Below are positions 8,229 through 16,036 of a DNA stretch of 35,398 nt, piece after piece. Source of the DNA: Acidobacteriota bacterium (GTDB lineage: Bacteria; Acidobacteriota; Vicinamibacteria; Vicinamibacterales; CAVVIG01); NCBI GenBank assembly GCA_003222535.1, contig QHWJ01000078.1, positions 1 through 35,398 on the forward strand. The letters are read 5' to 3'. The notes below the pieces were generated by a model, which saw nothing but the letters and a program-made list of their open reading frames with translations, had not been told where the DNA came from and ran no database searches. Positions within the stretch are counted from its first letter, which is position 1; the number at the start of each line of letters is the position of its first letter. The position numbers and the translations under genes are program-made.

Positions 8229-8822
8229 ATGCGCATCGCGTATCTGACAGCCGACTTCGGCGTCCCCGTCCTTGGAACCAAGGGCGCGTCGACGCACGTG
8301 CGCGGTCTCGTGCAGGCGCTTCGGGCCGAAGGTCACGACGTGATGGTTCTCGCGGCCAACATCGGTGAGGACTCTGACGCTTCCTTTCCCTTACGACAGG
8401 TGCCGTTCGGCAGCACGCTGCGCGAGCTCTACGACGCGCTGCAAGGCGAAGCGGTCTGTACGGGCACCCGGCTGGCGCAGGACTTCCGCAATCTGCTGTA
8501 TGCCTCGAGCCTCGAGTTCCAGGGACGCCTGATGTTCGAGGAGTTCGGCCCGGATCTGATTTACGAGCGTCATTGCCTGTTCAGCACGGCCGGTCGCGCG
8601 CTGGCGAGGCACTTCGAGATTCCGCTGGTCCTGGAGCTGAACGCGCCGCTGTTGGTCGAGCACCGGAAGATGCGCGGTCTATCGCTGCCTCTCGTTGCTC
8701 AGGCGGCCGAACGTGTCGTGCTGAACGGTGCGGATCATATCGTGGCCGTCTCCCAGGCGCTGCGCGCGTACGCGACCGGTTTTGGCGCCGGACCCGATCG
8801 CGTGTCGGTCATTCCCAGGTGA
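8229..8822 (+). pseudogene. Truncated GT4-type glycosyltransferase (N-terminal domain only)
   Basis: The 197 residues match the N-terminal Rossmann domain of GT-B family 4 transferases. The start MRIAYLTADFGVPVLGTKGA, then STHVRGLVQALRAEGHDV, is the family's nucleotide-fold opening. Later come PDLIYERHCLF and HIVAVSQALRAYA. Family members continue from VSVIPNGVD into the sugar-nucleotide-binding domain, but here the frame ends at VSVIPR followed by a stop. The donor-binding half (about 180 residues) is absent. At that point the DNA switches to an unrelated DUF5666-like fragment, so this is a recombination junction. A product, if made, should lack activity. Confidence 0.82.
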
Positions 8823-9229
8823 GCCTCAAGCCGGTGGAGGAATTGGCGGTCATCCGAGCGCAGCTGCGTCACGTGGACAATACACGTGTGATCCACATTC
8901 TGAATTCGCAGTTCATCCTGTCCGACACGATTGAGATTGCGAGCGGCGATTCGGGACGGCTCGGTTTCGAGGCTCTTCGAGCCGGTCAGGTGGTCGAGCT
9001 GACCGGGAGATACTCGTTCGAGGAGGGCTTCTCTCCCGTGAAGCTTCAGATTCCAAGCGAATCAAGCCCGGGCGTCGTCGTGCTGAATGGGAGAATCGAG
9101 GAGATCAACCAGGCCGACGGGACCTTTCGCGTTCTTGGAGTTACTGTCGCAACGGACGACCAGACAGAGCTGATCGATAAACGTAGAACGGAATCCGACA
9201 CAGATAGCCTCGAGCGCCTCTGTCGATGA
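8819..9229 (+). pseudogene. DUF5666-like beta-domain fragment
   Basis: From GTG 8819 the frame encodes 136 residues with repeated short OB-like beta motifs: TRVIHILNSQFIL, LRAGQVVELTGRY and VVVLNGRIEEINQADGTFRV, then LGVTVATDDQTEL. The last resembles DUF5666 repeats found in exported proteins. It has no signal peptide and begins at the GT4 break point. It ends in an uncharacteristic tail (DKRRTESDTDSLERLCR), which suggests a frameshift at the 3' end as well. It is most likely an internal piece of a larger exported gene. The family assignment is moderate. Confidence 0.5.
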
Positions 9230-9279
9230 TTCCCAAGTGCAGCATTTCGTAATGATGCTGACGTATTGATTTGGACAAG

Positions 9280-9379
9280 CCACAGAGACACTGAGACACA
9301 GAGAACGCCTCGCCCGCCGCTGCGCGGCGCCGCGTCGAGCGCTCCGTGTTTTTTTCTCTGTGTCTTTGTGTCTCCGTGG
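9280..9379. repeat. Imperfect inverted repeat with 26-base arms (CACAGAGACAC type)
   Basis: The arm at 9280-9305 (starting CCACAGAGACACTGAG) pairs with 9354-9379 (ending TTTGTGTCTCCGTGG) with about 3 mismatches in 26. The loop is GC-rich. The arms themselves are built of about 9-10-base units. It lies between the DUF5666 fragment and the 3' end of purU, so it could act as a two-way terminator, but this is inference. Confidence 0.75.
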
Positions 9380-9398
9380 CCAAATATGAAAGCGATGA

Positions 9399-10250
9399 TC
9401 AATCGAACACAACGGTCTTGTTGGCATAGACCAGAATGCGATGCTCGATGTGCCAGCGCACCGCGCGGGACAAGACAACCTTTTCCAGATCGCGTCCCTT
9501 CTGGATCAAATCGTCCAACTGGTCGCGATGCGAGATGCGCACCACGTCCTGCTCGATGATCGGCCCGTCATCCAGCGTTTCGGTGACATAGTGACTCGTC
9601 GCGCCGATCAGTTTCACGCCGCGTTCGAACGCGCGATGATAGGGTCGCCCGCCGCTGAACGCTGGCAGAAACGAGTGGTGCACGTTGATGATGCGATACG
9701 GAAATTGCGTGACGAAATCCGGCGAGAGGATCTGCATGTAACGAGCGAGCACGATCAAGCCGACGCCGTTGTCGCGCAAGAGCGACAGTTGCCGGCGCTC
9801 GGCTTCCGCCTTGTCCGTCGTCACGGGAATGTGATGAAACGGAATGCGATGAAACTCTGCCAGTCGCGCGGCGTCGGGATGATTGCTGATGATGCAAGGG
9901 ATGTCGCAGACCAGCTCCGCGCTCTCGTGACGATAGAGCAGATCCGCCAGGCAATGATCGTAATGCGAAACATAAACCGCCACCTTCGGCCGCTCGGCTG
10001 AAAGCTCCAATCGCCACCGCATGTGAAACGTCTCCGCAATCGACTGGAACGCATGTCCGAAATCCGCGGTTCCCAGTCCGAAATCGCCGAGGTCCCATTC
10101 AACGCGCATCAAAAACAGACCGCGCTCGGCGTCCTGATGCTGGTCGGCGTGCAGGATGTTCGCGTTGTGGCCGTACAGAAAATCGGCGACCGCCGCGACG
10201 ATCCCTTTGCGGTCCGGACAATCGATCAAGAGGATGGCGGTGTTTTTCAT
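9399..10250 (-). CDS. purU: Formyltetrahydrofolate deformylase PurU
   Basis: A 283-residue cytosolic enzyme that hydrolyses 10-formyl-tetrahydrofolate to formate and tetrahydrofolate. The N-terminal ACT domain is seen at about 1-80 (ILLIDCPDRKGIVAAVADFL). The formyltransferase fold follows with LIVLARYMQILSPDF. The catalytic Asn and His lie in INVHHSFLPAF and the catalytic Asp in TETLDDGPIIEQ. ATG 10250 has GAGAG 8 bases upstream; a TTG two codons earlier is less likely. It is a single gene divergent from the ADOP permease. Folate C1 chemistry fits the flanking H4MPT genes, but it lies in the block that splits them, so the link may be accidental. Confidence 0.95.
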   Translation of the reverse strand: MKNTAILLIDCPDRKGIVAAVADFLYGHNANILHADQHQDAERGLFLMRVEWDLGDFGLGTADFGHAFQSIAETFHMRWRLELSAERPKVAVYVSHYDHCLADLLYRHESAELVCDIPCIISNHPDAARLAEFHRIPFHHIPVTTDKAEAERRQLSLLRDNGVGLIVLARYMQILSPDFVTQFPYRIINVHHSFLPAFSGGRPYHRAFERGVKLIGATSHYVTETLDDGPIIEQDVVRISHRDQLDDLIQKGRDLEKVVLSRAVRWHIEHRILVYANKTVVFD

Positions 10251-10394
10251 CGGCAACGCTCTCTCATACGATTCGCGTCCGTTGACAATACTGCATCCAC
10301 CTCTGGTTCGCCTGTCGCAGGGCGGCCACGTGTCCGAGAACGCAGAAGGGACCGTGACCCGGAGCGGCTACTAGTCCCGACTGCCTTTTGAATT

Positions 10395-10443
10395 CCCCAG
10401 TCCCCAGTCCCCAGTCCCCAGCCCTCAGTCCCCTGCCCTCAAC
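10395..10443. repeat. CCCCAGT heptamer array
   Basis: Seven consecutive heptamers: CCCCAGT three times, CCCCAGC, CCTCAGT, CCCCTGC, CCTCAAC. It lies in the short gap between divergent purU and the ADOP permease and ends about 12 bases before the permease frame. Nothing else is recognisable between 10257 and 10395. Confidence 0.85.
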
Positions 10444-10455
10444 CTTCTTCCGCGC

Positions 10456-12816
10456 GTGACCGTCCAAGCAGCCATGCAGGATCTGCGCTACGCGATCCGG
10501 TCGCTCCGCAAGCAACCGATCTTCACACTCGTCGCAGTGCTGACTCTGACGCTCGGCATTGGCGCGAACACGGCGATCTTCAGCCTGCTGTACCAGATCC
10601 TGCTGCGACCGCTGCCGTACGCCGACGCTGATCGGCTCGTCTTCATCTGGAACACGTATCCGCTGATGGGACTGCCGCAGGCCAACGTTTCGATTCCGGA
10701 CTATCTGGACAGAAAAACGCAGGCACCGGCGATCGAGGACGCGACCCTGTTCACCATGCGCAGCTTGAACCTGGCCGCGGCCCAGGGACAGGGGCAGCCG
10801 GAACAGGTCCGCGGTCTTGCCGTGACGCCATCGTTCTTCTCCACACTCGGCCGCCGGCCGTTTCTCGGCCGGGCGTTCGTCGACGACGAGGCCAGGCCCG
10901 GTGCCGACAAGTTCGTCGTGCTGACGTACAGCACGTGGGCGTCGCACTTCGGCGGCGACCGCGCGATTGTCGGCCGCGACATCCGGCTGAACGGCGAGCC
11001 GTACCAGGTGACCGGCGTGATGCCGGCGGACGTCGAGCTGCCGTCGAACGACATCGCCATGCTCGTGCCGTTCGCGTTCACGCCGTCGCAGATGTCCGAC
11101 AGCGCGCGCGGCAATGAATTCAGCTCGATGATCGCGCGGCTGCGGCCCGGCGCCGGCCTCGATCAGCTCAACGCGCAGATGAAGACGATCGTCGATCGCA
11201 ATCTCGATCGACTGCCGGAGCGGCGGGCGTTCGCCGTGTCGGCCGGCTTCGGCGGCATCGCGGTGCCGATTCGCGAACAGCTGGTGGGCGACGCGCGCGC
11301 GCCGCTCTACGTGCTGCAGGCCGGCGTGTTGGCCGTGTTGCTCATTGCGTGCGCCAATGTCGCCAGCCTGCTCCTCATGCGCGCGACGGGGCGCGCCCGC
11401 GAGCTGGCGATTCGCATCACGCTCGGCGCGGGCCGGTGGAGGCTGTTACGGCAACTCCTCACCGAAGGCGTGGTGTTGTCGACGTGCGGCGCGATCGGGG
11501 GCCTCGCGTTGGGGCTCGCCGGCGTCCGCGGCCTTGTCGCGCTCGGTTCGCGTCAGGTGCCCGGTATGGCCCGTGCCTCGCTGAACCCGGCCGTGCTGGC
11601 GTTCGCGACGCTGCTCGCGCTGGTCACCGGGCTGGTGTTCGGCCTGGTGCCGGCGCTCGCCGTCATCCGCGGCAACACGAGCGCGGTGCTCAAGGAAGAC
11701 ACGGCACGCGGCTCGGCGGGGAAGCGCACCGGCTTCACGCGCGCGACGCTCGTCATCGTCGAGACGGCGCTCGCCCTCGTGCTGCTCGTCGGCGCCGGAC
11801 TGCTGATCAAGAGCTTCGCGCGGCTGCAAGGCGTGAATCCGGGATTCTCACCCGAACGCGTGCTGACGGCGCAGCTCTCCGTGCCGGCGGTCCGCTACCC
11901 GGACTCCGCGGCGCGGCGGGCCTTCTGGACGCGGCTCGTCGAACGCGTGCGCGCGATCCCTGGCGTGACGGCCGTCGGCCTGACGTCGAATGTGCCCTTC
12001 AACGGCAACGTCGGCTCCGGGTCGTACTCGATCGTCGGCTACACGCCGCCGCAGAACGACGCGCAGCCGCACGGCCGGCAGGAAATCGTGGGCGGCGACT
12101 ATTTTCGCGCGATGCAGATCCCGCTCGTTGCGGGCCGCCTGTTCACGGATGCCGACACGGCGGACAGCCCGCCGGTCGTGGTGATTGACGAGTTCCTCGT
12201 GAAGCGGTACTTCGCCGGCAGGAGTCCGATCGGCCAGCAGATCCGGCGGGGCGGGCCCACCAGTCCGGCGTTCACAATCGTCGGCGTGGTCGGCACGATC
12301 AACAGCATCGACCTCGGAGCGCCGGTGGCGAAGGAGCGCATCTACTACCCCGTGGCCCAGCAGCCGAACGCCGCGATGGCGCTCGTCGTGAAAACGGGAA
12401 CGAACGAGCAGGCGCTGGTGTCGCAGGTGCGCTCGGCGGTGGCGTCGATCGATCCCGAGCAGCCGATCGCCGACGTGCGGACGATGGGGCAGTGGATGGC
12501 GCGGTCGCTCGATGGCCGCCGCTCGCCGATGCTGCTGCTCGCGCTGTTCGGTGCCGTCGCCCTCACGCTGTCGGCCATCGGCATTTATGGCGTGCTCGCG
12601 TTCGGCGTGGCCGAGCGGTCGCGCGAGTTCGGCATCCGCCAGGCGCTGGGCGCCGATCCGCGCGCGATTTTTTCACTCGTGTTGGCGCAGGGAATGCGGA
12701 CGGCCGGGTATGCCACCGTGACGATCGTGCTGCTCGCCGTCGCGACGGCGGCGTGCTACCTGCCCGCCCGCCGGGCGACGCTCGTCGATCCGGCTGTCGC
12801 GCTCCGCGACTCGTAG
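10456..12816 (+). CDS. ADOP-type ABC transporter permease (MacB/FtsX family)
   Basis: A 786-residue membrane protein made of two MacB_PCD/FtsX modules in tandem, the layout of the acidobacterial duplicated orphan permeases. Each half has a first membrane helix followed by a periplasmic core and three helices. The N-terminal LRYAIRSLRKQPIFTLVAVL and LGIGANTAIFSLLYQILLRP are family hallmarks. The mid-protein repeat is ARELAIRITLGAGRWRLLRQ and the C-terminal counterpart is SREFGIRQALGADPRAIFSL. It ends LVDPAVALRDS. No ATPase gene is adjacent, as usual for this group. The start is GTG 10456 or, equally plausible, ATG 10474 (MQDLRYAIRSLR); no clear ribosome site is seen. Substrate unknown. Confidence 0.92.
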   Translation: MTVQAAMQDLRYAIRSLRKQPIFTLVAVLTLTLGIGANTAIFSLLYQILLRPLPYADADRLVFIWNTYPLMGLPQANVSIPDYLDRKTQAPAIEDATLFTMRSLNLAAAQGQGQPEQVRGLAVTPSFFSTLGRRPFLGRAFVDDEARPGADKFVVLTYSTWASHFGGDRAIVGRDIRLNGEPYQVTGVMPADVELPSNDIAMLVPFAFTPSQMSDSARGNEFSSMIARLRPGAGLDQLNAQMKTIVDRNLDRLPERRAFAVSAGFGGIAVPIREQLVGDARAPLYVLQAGVLAVLLIACANVASLLLMRATGRARELAIRITLGAGRWRLLRQLLTEGVVLSTCGAIGGLALGLAGVRGLVALGSRQVPGMARASLNPAVLAFATLLALVTGLVFGLVPALAVIRGNTSAVLKEDTARGSAGKRTGFTRATLVIVETALALVLLVGAGLLIKSFARLQGVNPGFSPERVLTAQLSVPAVRYPDSAARRAFWTRLVERVRAIPGVTAVGLTSNVPFNGNVGSGSYSIVGYTPPQNDAQPHGRQEIVGGDYFRAMQIPLVAGRLFTDADTADSPPVVVIDEFLVKRYFAGRSPIGQQIRRGGPTSPAFTIVGVVGTINSIDLGAPVAKERIYYPVAQQPNAAMALVVKTGTNEQALVSQVRSAVASIDPEQPIADVRTMGQWMARSLDGRRSPMLLLALFGAVALTLSAIGIYGVLAFGVAERSREFGIRQALGADPRAIFSLVLAQGMRTAGYATVTIVLLAVATAACYLPARRATLVDPAVALRDS

Positions 12817-12843
12817 GCAACGAAGAACGGAGAACAACAGCAT

Positions 12844-12880
12844 CACGAAACACACGAAAGCCGCACGAAATACACGAAAA
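12844..12880. repeat. CACGAAA nonamer array after the permease gene
   Basis: CACGAAA occurs at 12844, 12853, 12864 and 12873, spaced 9, 11 and 9 bases apart. It starts 28 bases after the ADOP stop codon and lies between two convergent gene ends (ADOP and mch). Confidence 0.7.
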
Positions 12881-12928
12881 ACCGGATCGTTGAGGTTTCG
12901 TTTGTTGCCTCCGTAACATTCGTTCCCG

Positions 12929-13873
12929 TTACCGCTCGAAGAGCGAAGCGCGGAGCACATCCGCATCGAGCCGCCCGGCGTGAAATGTCCGCCCGCTCGT
13001 CGTGCTGGTGAGCCACACTTCGGCGGGGCTGAAGAGCATCGGGTCGATTTTATAGAAGTCGCTGTCGTAGCGCTTGAAGATGTCGTAGAAGGGCGTGCCG
13101 TAATCGGTGGAGGCGCACGCGGGAAGACGCGCCGCGAGCTGTGCGAGCTCCTCGTCCTCCGCGTGTACGGTGTAGCGGGCCTGACCGCCGTAGAGAATGC
13201 AGTCGTTCGTGCGGCCGATCGCCCGGACGTCGCTTCGCGCGTTCGGTGCCAGCGGCGCCGTACCCATCGCGCTCACCACGCGTCTCACGTCGAAGCCGAT
13301 GGCGTCCATCTTGTGCAGACCGGTCTCGACGACGCGCGCCACGATCTGCACGCCGCCGGCGAGGCTCGCCGTGGGAGCGACGGCGAACGTGATCGCGTCG
13401 GATGCCACGCCCGCCTTGCCGGCGACCCACGCCGCCACGTCGTCGGTTGGCAGCGTGCGGGCCTCCAGGACGAGCACGCCGCGGGGTGCGTCCTCTGCGT
13501 AGCCAAGCTTTCCGAACAGCTCCCGCTCCACGCGCGCCCTGGCACGCAGCGGGCCCGAGCCCATCGCGAAAAAACCCTCGGGGTTGATCGCCCACCCGGC
13601 GTACTGCGACGCCATGCACGACTCGGCCGGATGATCGGTCCACACGTGGACGCCCGGCCACGCCTCATGGCCGATCGTGAGCGGCGCGATCGCGACGTGC
13701 CCGAGGCCGCCCATGCACAGCTCGGCCAGGGCAAGCCCCGCAGCGAAGCCGCCCGGCACATTCGCGCCGGCGTCCAGGACGCGGGCGCCACTCGCGAGCG
13801 TGTGCGCGGCGACGCGCAGCTCGTCCGCGCGCGCGATGCACCGATCGGCCAGGACCCAGGCACGCTCGTTCAT
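12929..13873 (-). CDS. mch: Methenyltetrahydromethanopterin cyclohydrolase
   Basis: A 314-residue enzyme that interconverts methenyl-H4MPT and 5-formyl-H4MPT in the cytosol. Conserved stretches are VLDAGANVPGGFAAGLALAE, GWAINPEGFFAMGSGPLRA, PTASLAGGVQIVARVVETGL and GRTNDCILYGGQARYTV, all typical of Mch. The length is normal for the family. ATG 13873 was chosen by family fit (MNERAWVLADRCI). GTG 13888, which overlaps the upstream stop as GTGA, is a possible coupled start that would add five residues. It is the third gene of the ftr, MfnF-like, mch operon. Its 3' end (12932-13052) is duplicated at 7228-7348. Confidence 0.94.
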   Translation of the reverse strand: MNERAWVLADRCIARADELRVAAHTLASGARVLDAGANVPGGFAAGLALAELCMGGLGHVAIAPLTIGHEAWPGVHVWTDHPAESCMASQYAGWAINPEGFFAMGSGPLRARARVERELFGKLGYAEDAPRGVLVLEARTLPTDDVAAWVAGKAGVASDAITFAVAPTASLAGGVQIVARVVETGLHKMDAIGFDVRRVVSAMGTAPLAPNARSDVRAIGRTNDCILYGGQARYTVHAEDEELAQLAARLPACASTDYGTPFYDIFKRYDSDFYKIDPMLFSPAEVWLTSTTSGRTFHAGRLDADVLRASLFER

Positions 13874-13884
13874 TCCGAGGTCTG

Positions 13885-14916
13885 TCACGCCTTGTCCGCC
13901 ATCGCCGCCAGCAGGTATGCCACCGCGGCGGCAGGTGCGGCGCGTGCCGCAGCCGATCCGATCTCGTCCGCGAGGTTGCGCGGCGAGAGGCCCACCTCCT
14001 CCGAGGCGGCCCGCGCCAGGAAGGTCCCCTCTCCTGCAAGGACCGCCACGCTGGGACAGACCGGACCCAGGCGCCGCATCACCTGTCGAATGCCGCTCGC
14101 GATCTGCCGCACCTGGGCCCGCGAGATGTAATCCGCAATCGCGTCCACCTCGCCGAGGCCGATCATCTCGAGATCGGCGCACACCATCCGCGCGATCCGG
14201 GCGGCGGCGTCGAGCCGGCTCCGGCCACGGCCGTCCGGCGTCTCGCAGGTGTACTCACGCTCGTCAATCCGTCCCAGCCAGCGGTAAACGTCGGCGGCCA
14301 CGGCGAAATGCTCGGCGGCGATTCGGCACCGGCGTCCGCCAAGCGGCACCGATCGCACGATCGAGCAGACCGGCGTGCGCAGCCTCCCCGTGTAGACGAG
14401 CTCCCCGCTGCGGAGCCGCGCCGGATCGGTCCGCCCCTTCACCACGACACGTCCGGAGACGATAGGGATCACGTCGGTCGTCGTGCTGCCCACGTCGAGA
14501 AAGAGCGCGTCGGGAAACGTGCGCGCCACCAGCGTCGCGCTCGCCATCCAGTTGGCGGCGGCAACCCGGTGCGGCCGTTGCCGTGCCGCCTCCGCGGATC
14601 GAAATCGACCGTCGACGCTGTAGACCCACGGCTGCACGCCGGGAAACGCCGTGCGGAAGGCGTCGAGCACGAAGGCGACCCCTTCGCGCTTGGTGGCGAA
14701 GCAGTCCGCCAGCTCGGCGGTTGTCGTCACCGCCATGGTGGGCGCGGTCCCCAGGCAGTCAGCTGCCTCCCGCAGGATCGCCGGCAGCCGGTGAGGATCG
14801 CGCCAAAGAGGAAAAGGGCGCTCGAGCATCCTGGGCCCGGAGGTGTCGTCTTCCGCAATGCGAGCAGCCTTCAGGTTCGCACCGCCGACGTCCCAGCCGA
14901 GGATCGGACCCTTCAC
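13885..14916 (-). CDS. H4MPT-linked C1-transfer pathway protein, MfnF/hydantoinase-like (TIGR03123 type)
   Basis: A 343-residue member of the actin/hydantoinase-like ATPase fold. The phosphate-binding loop ILGWDVGGANLKAARI is at the N-terminus, and FLDVGSTTTDVIPIVSGRVV lies mid-protein. SLACK-free C-terminal motifs include VAVLAGEGTFLARAA. This family occurs only with H4MPT/methanofuran genes; the methanogen homologue MfnF joins the aminomethylfuran and tyramine-glutamate parts of methanofuran. In bacteria a methanofuran-analogue synthesis role is likely but not proven. The start is GTG 14916, 9 bases after the ftr stop, and its own stop lies 11 bases before the mch ATG, so the three form an operon. 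Confidence 0.87.
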   Translation of the reverse strand: MKGPILGWDVGGANLKAARIAEDDTSGPRMLERPFPLWRDPHRLPAILREAADCLGTAPTMAVTTTAELADCFATKREGVAFVLDAFRTAFPGVQPWVYSVDGRFRSAEAARQRPHRVAAANWMASATLVARTFPDALFLDVGSTTTDVIPIVSGRVVVKGRTDPARLRSGELVYTGRLRTPVCSIVRSVPLGGRRCRIAAEHFAVAADVYRWLGRIDEREYTCETPDGRGRSRLDAAARIARMVCADLEMIGLGEVDAIADYISRAQVRQIASGIRQVMRRLGPVCPSVAVLAGEGTFLARAASEEVGLSPRNLADEIGSAAARAAPAAAVAYLLAAMADKA

Positions 14917-14925
14917 GAAGCGGGC

Positions 14926-15783
14926 TCATTCCCCCGAGGTCAACGGTGCGGCAGCCGCGCCGGGGTCGGAGAGTATCGTGTGGAGGCGGAAGTGGTGCTT
15001 CCCGAGCTTGCCGCCGTAGTTCCCGGCCGTGATCTCCACGACGCCCGGACGGCACGCGGCATCGATGCCGGCGCGCATGGCGCACTCGATGGCGTGACGG
15101 TTCAGGCCGTCCACCACGATCTCGAGCACCGAGCTCACGTCCTCGGGCAGCTCGCTCGTGACGCCGTCCCGTCCGCGCAGCGTCGGACAGTACGCGTCGT
15201 TCGTGGATGCGACCATCTTCTTGTAATGTTTCGCGCCCACCTTGCTGCCGGCGCGTACGATCCCTCCGGGGAAAGGGAGCACGACGCCGCGGACTTTGCG
15301 CATCACGCCGACCGCCGCTTCCGCCGCCCCGAGGGCGGCATCTTGATCCCTGGCCAGGACCAGGAAGTTGCCACCGCCTATGGCCTTCTCGACGCCGAAC
15401 GCCTCCTGCACCAGGAACTCGCCTTCCATCACCGGGATCCGCCAGTAGCGGCGGCCGTCCAGGAACTTGCTCGACTGGAAGCGGTCGCCGAAATGGCGGA
15501 GCAGTCCGCCGACGAGGACCCGCTCGGCCGCCTGGGGCACGCTCGCGCCCGGCCGGCCGTCGGGCGTCTCGTGCGGGAGCAGATCGGCCTCGATGCCCGC
15601 CTCGACCTTGCACCCGATCACCGACGTGGCGAACCCGGTCATCGACTGCGCCGCCGTTCGCGCCCAGGCGGGGGAGCGCGCCGTGATCAACACGCGCGCG
15701 GCGCGCATATCGAAGGCCTCGGCGAACGTGTCGACGATTCTCACGCCGCGCCGGTCCATGCTTGTTCCGCTCCCGCCGGTCAT
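14926..15783 (-). CDS. ftr: Formylmethanofuran:tetrahydromethanopterin formyltransferase
   Basis: A 285-residue homologue of Ftr/FhcD, which moves the formyl group between methanofuran and H4MPT; in methylotrophs FhcD is part of the formyltransferase/hydrolase complex. Signatures are IVDTFAEAFDMRAARVLITA, MTGFATSVIGCKVEAGIEAD, KVGAKHYKKMVASTNDAYCP and the C-terminal EITAGNYGGKLGKHHFRL. Two starts are possible: ATG 15783 with GGAGG 10 bases upstream, and ATG 15759 (MDRRGVRIVDTF), where family members usually begin. It is the first gene of the operon. The partner genes fhcA, fhcB and fhcC are not in the window, and the DNA upstream is a remnant region, so they must lie elsewhere if present. Confidence 0.93.
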   Translation of the reverse strand: MTGGSGTSMDRRGVRIVDTFAEAFDMRAARVLITARSPAWARTAAQSMTGFATSVIGCKVEAGIEADLLPHETPDGRPGASVPQAAERVLVGGLLRHFGDRFQSSKFLDGRRYWRIPVMEGEFLVQEAFGVEKAIGGGNFLVLARDQDAALGAAEAAVGVMRKVRGVVLPFPGGIVRAGSKVGAKHYKKMVASTNDAYCPTLRGRDGVTSELPEDVSSVLEIVVDGLNRHAIECAMRAGIDAACRPGVVEITAGNYGGKLGKHHFRLHTILSDPGAAAAPLTSGE

Positions 15784-15865
15784 GCTCCGAGCGCCTCCCG
15801 CGTGAAGGCGTAGCGTACCACGGCGACTGTCGTCACACGCTGTCGCCCGGGAGCGTGTCCGAACG

Positions 15866-15990
15866 CGGATGCGGCGACAGAGGCCCCTTTATCGAGTTCG
15901 TCGGGTGGATCACCGCGGGCGGCCGTTGCCGCCGCGAGGGTCGATCGGCTCGCGGACGATCCGAACGTCGGACCACAACAGTGCCTGGAA
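15866..15990 (+). pseudogene. Remnant of a DUF6282 gene
   Basis: The plus strand carries GPFIEFVG and, out of frame, bases that closely match 25970-26090 of the DUF6282 gene. Shared runs include ATCGAGTTCGTCGG, GCGAGGGTCGATCGG and TCGCGGACG. Small insertions and deletions break the frame and both ends of the gene are missing. The orientation is the same as the larger copy. The rest of the gap to 16036 shows nothing else. Confidence 0.75.
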
Positions 15991-16036
15991 GTGCCGGTGG
16001 ATGGTTGATTCGAGGCGCCAGCCGACCTCGAAGTGA

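Noticed and set aside
10023-10110. Heptamer insertion inside purU (repeated GGATTTCGGAC)
   Set aside because: The segment aligns to usual PurU length without a gap, so the repetition is probably chance or convergent composition.
13873-14182. 417-residue version of Mch
   Set aside because: The extra N-terminal part reads through the MfnF-like gene in the wrong frame and family members begin at about MNERAW.
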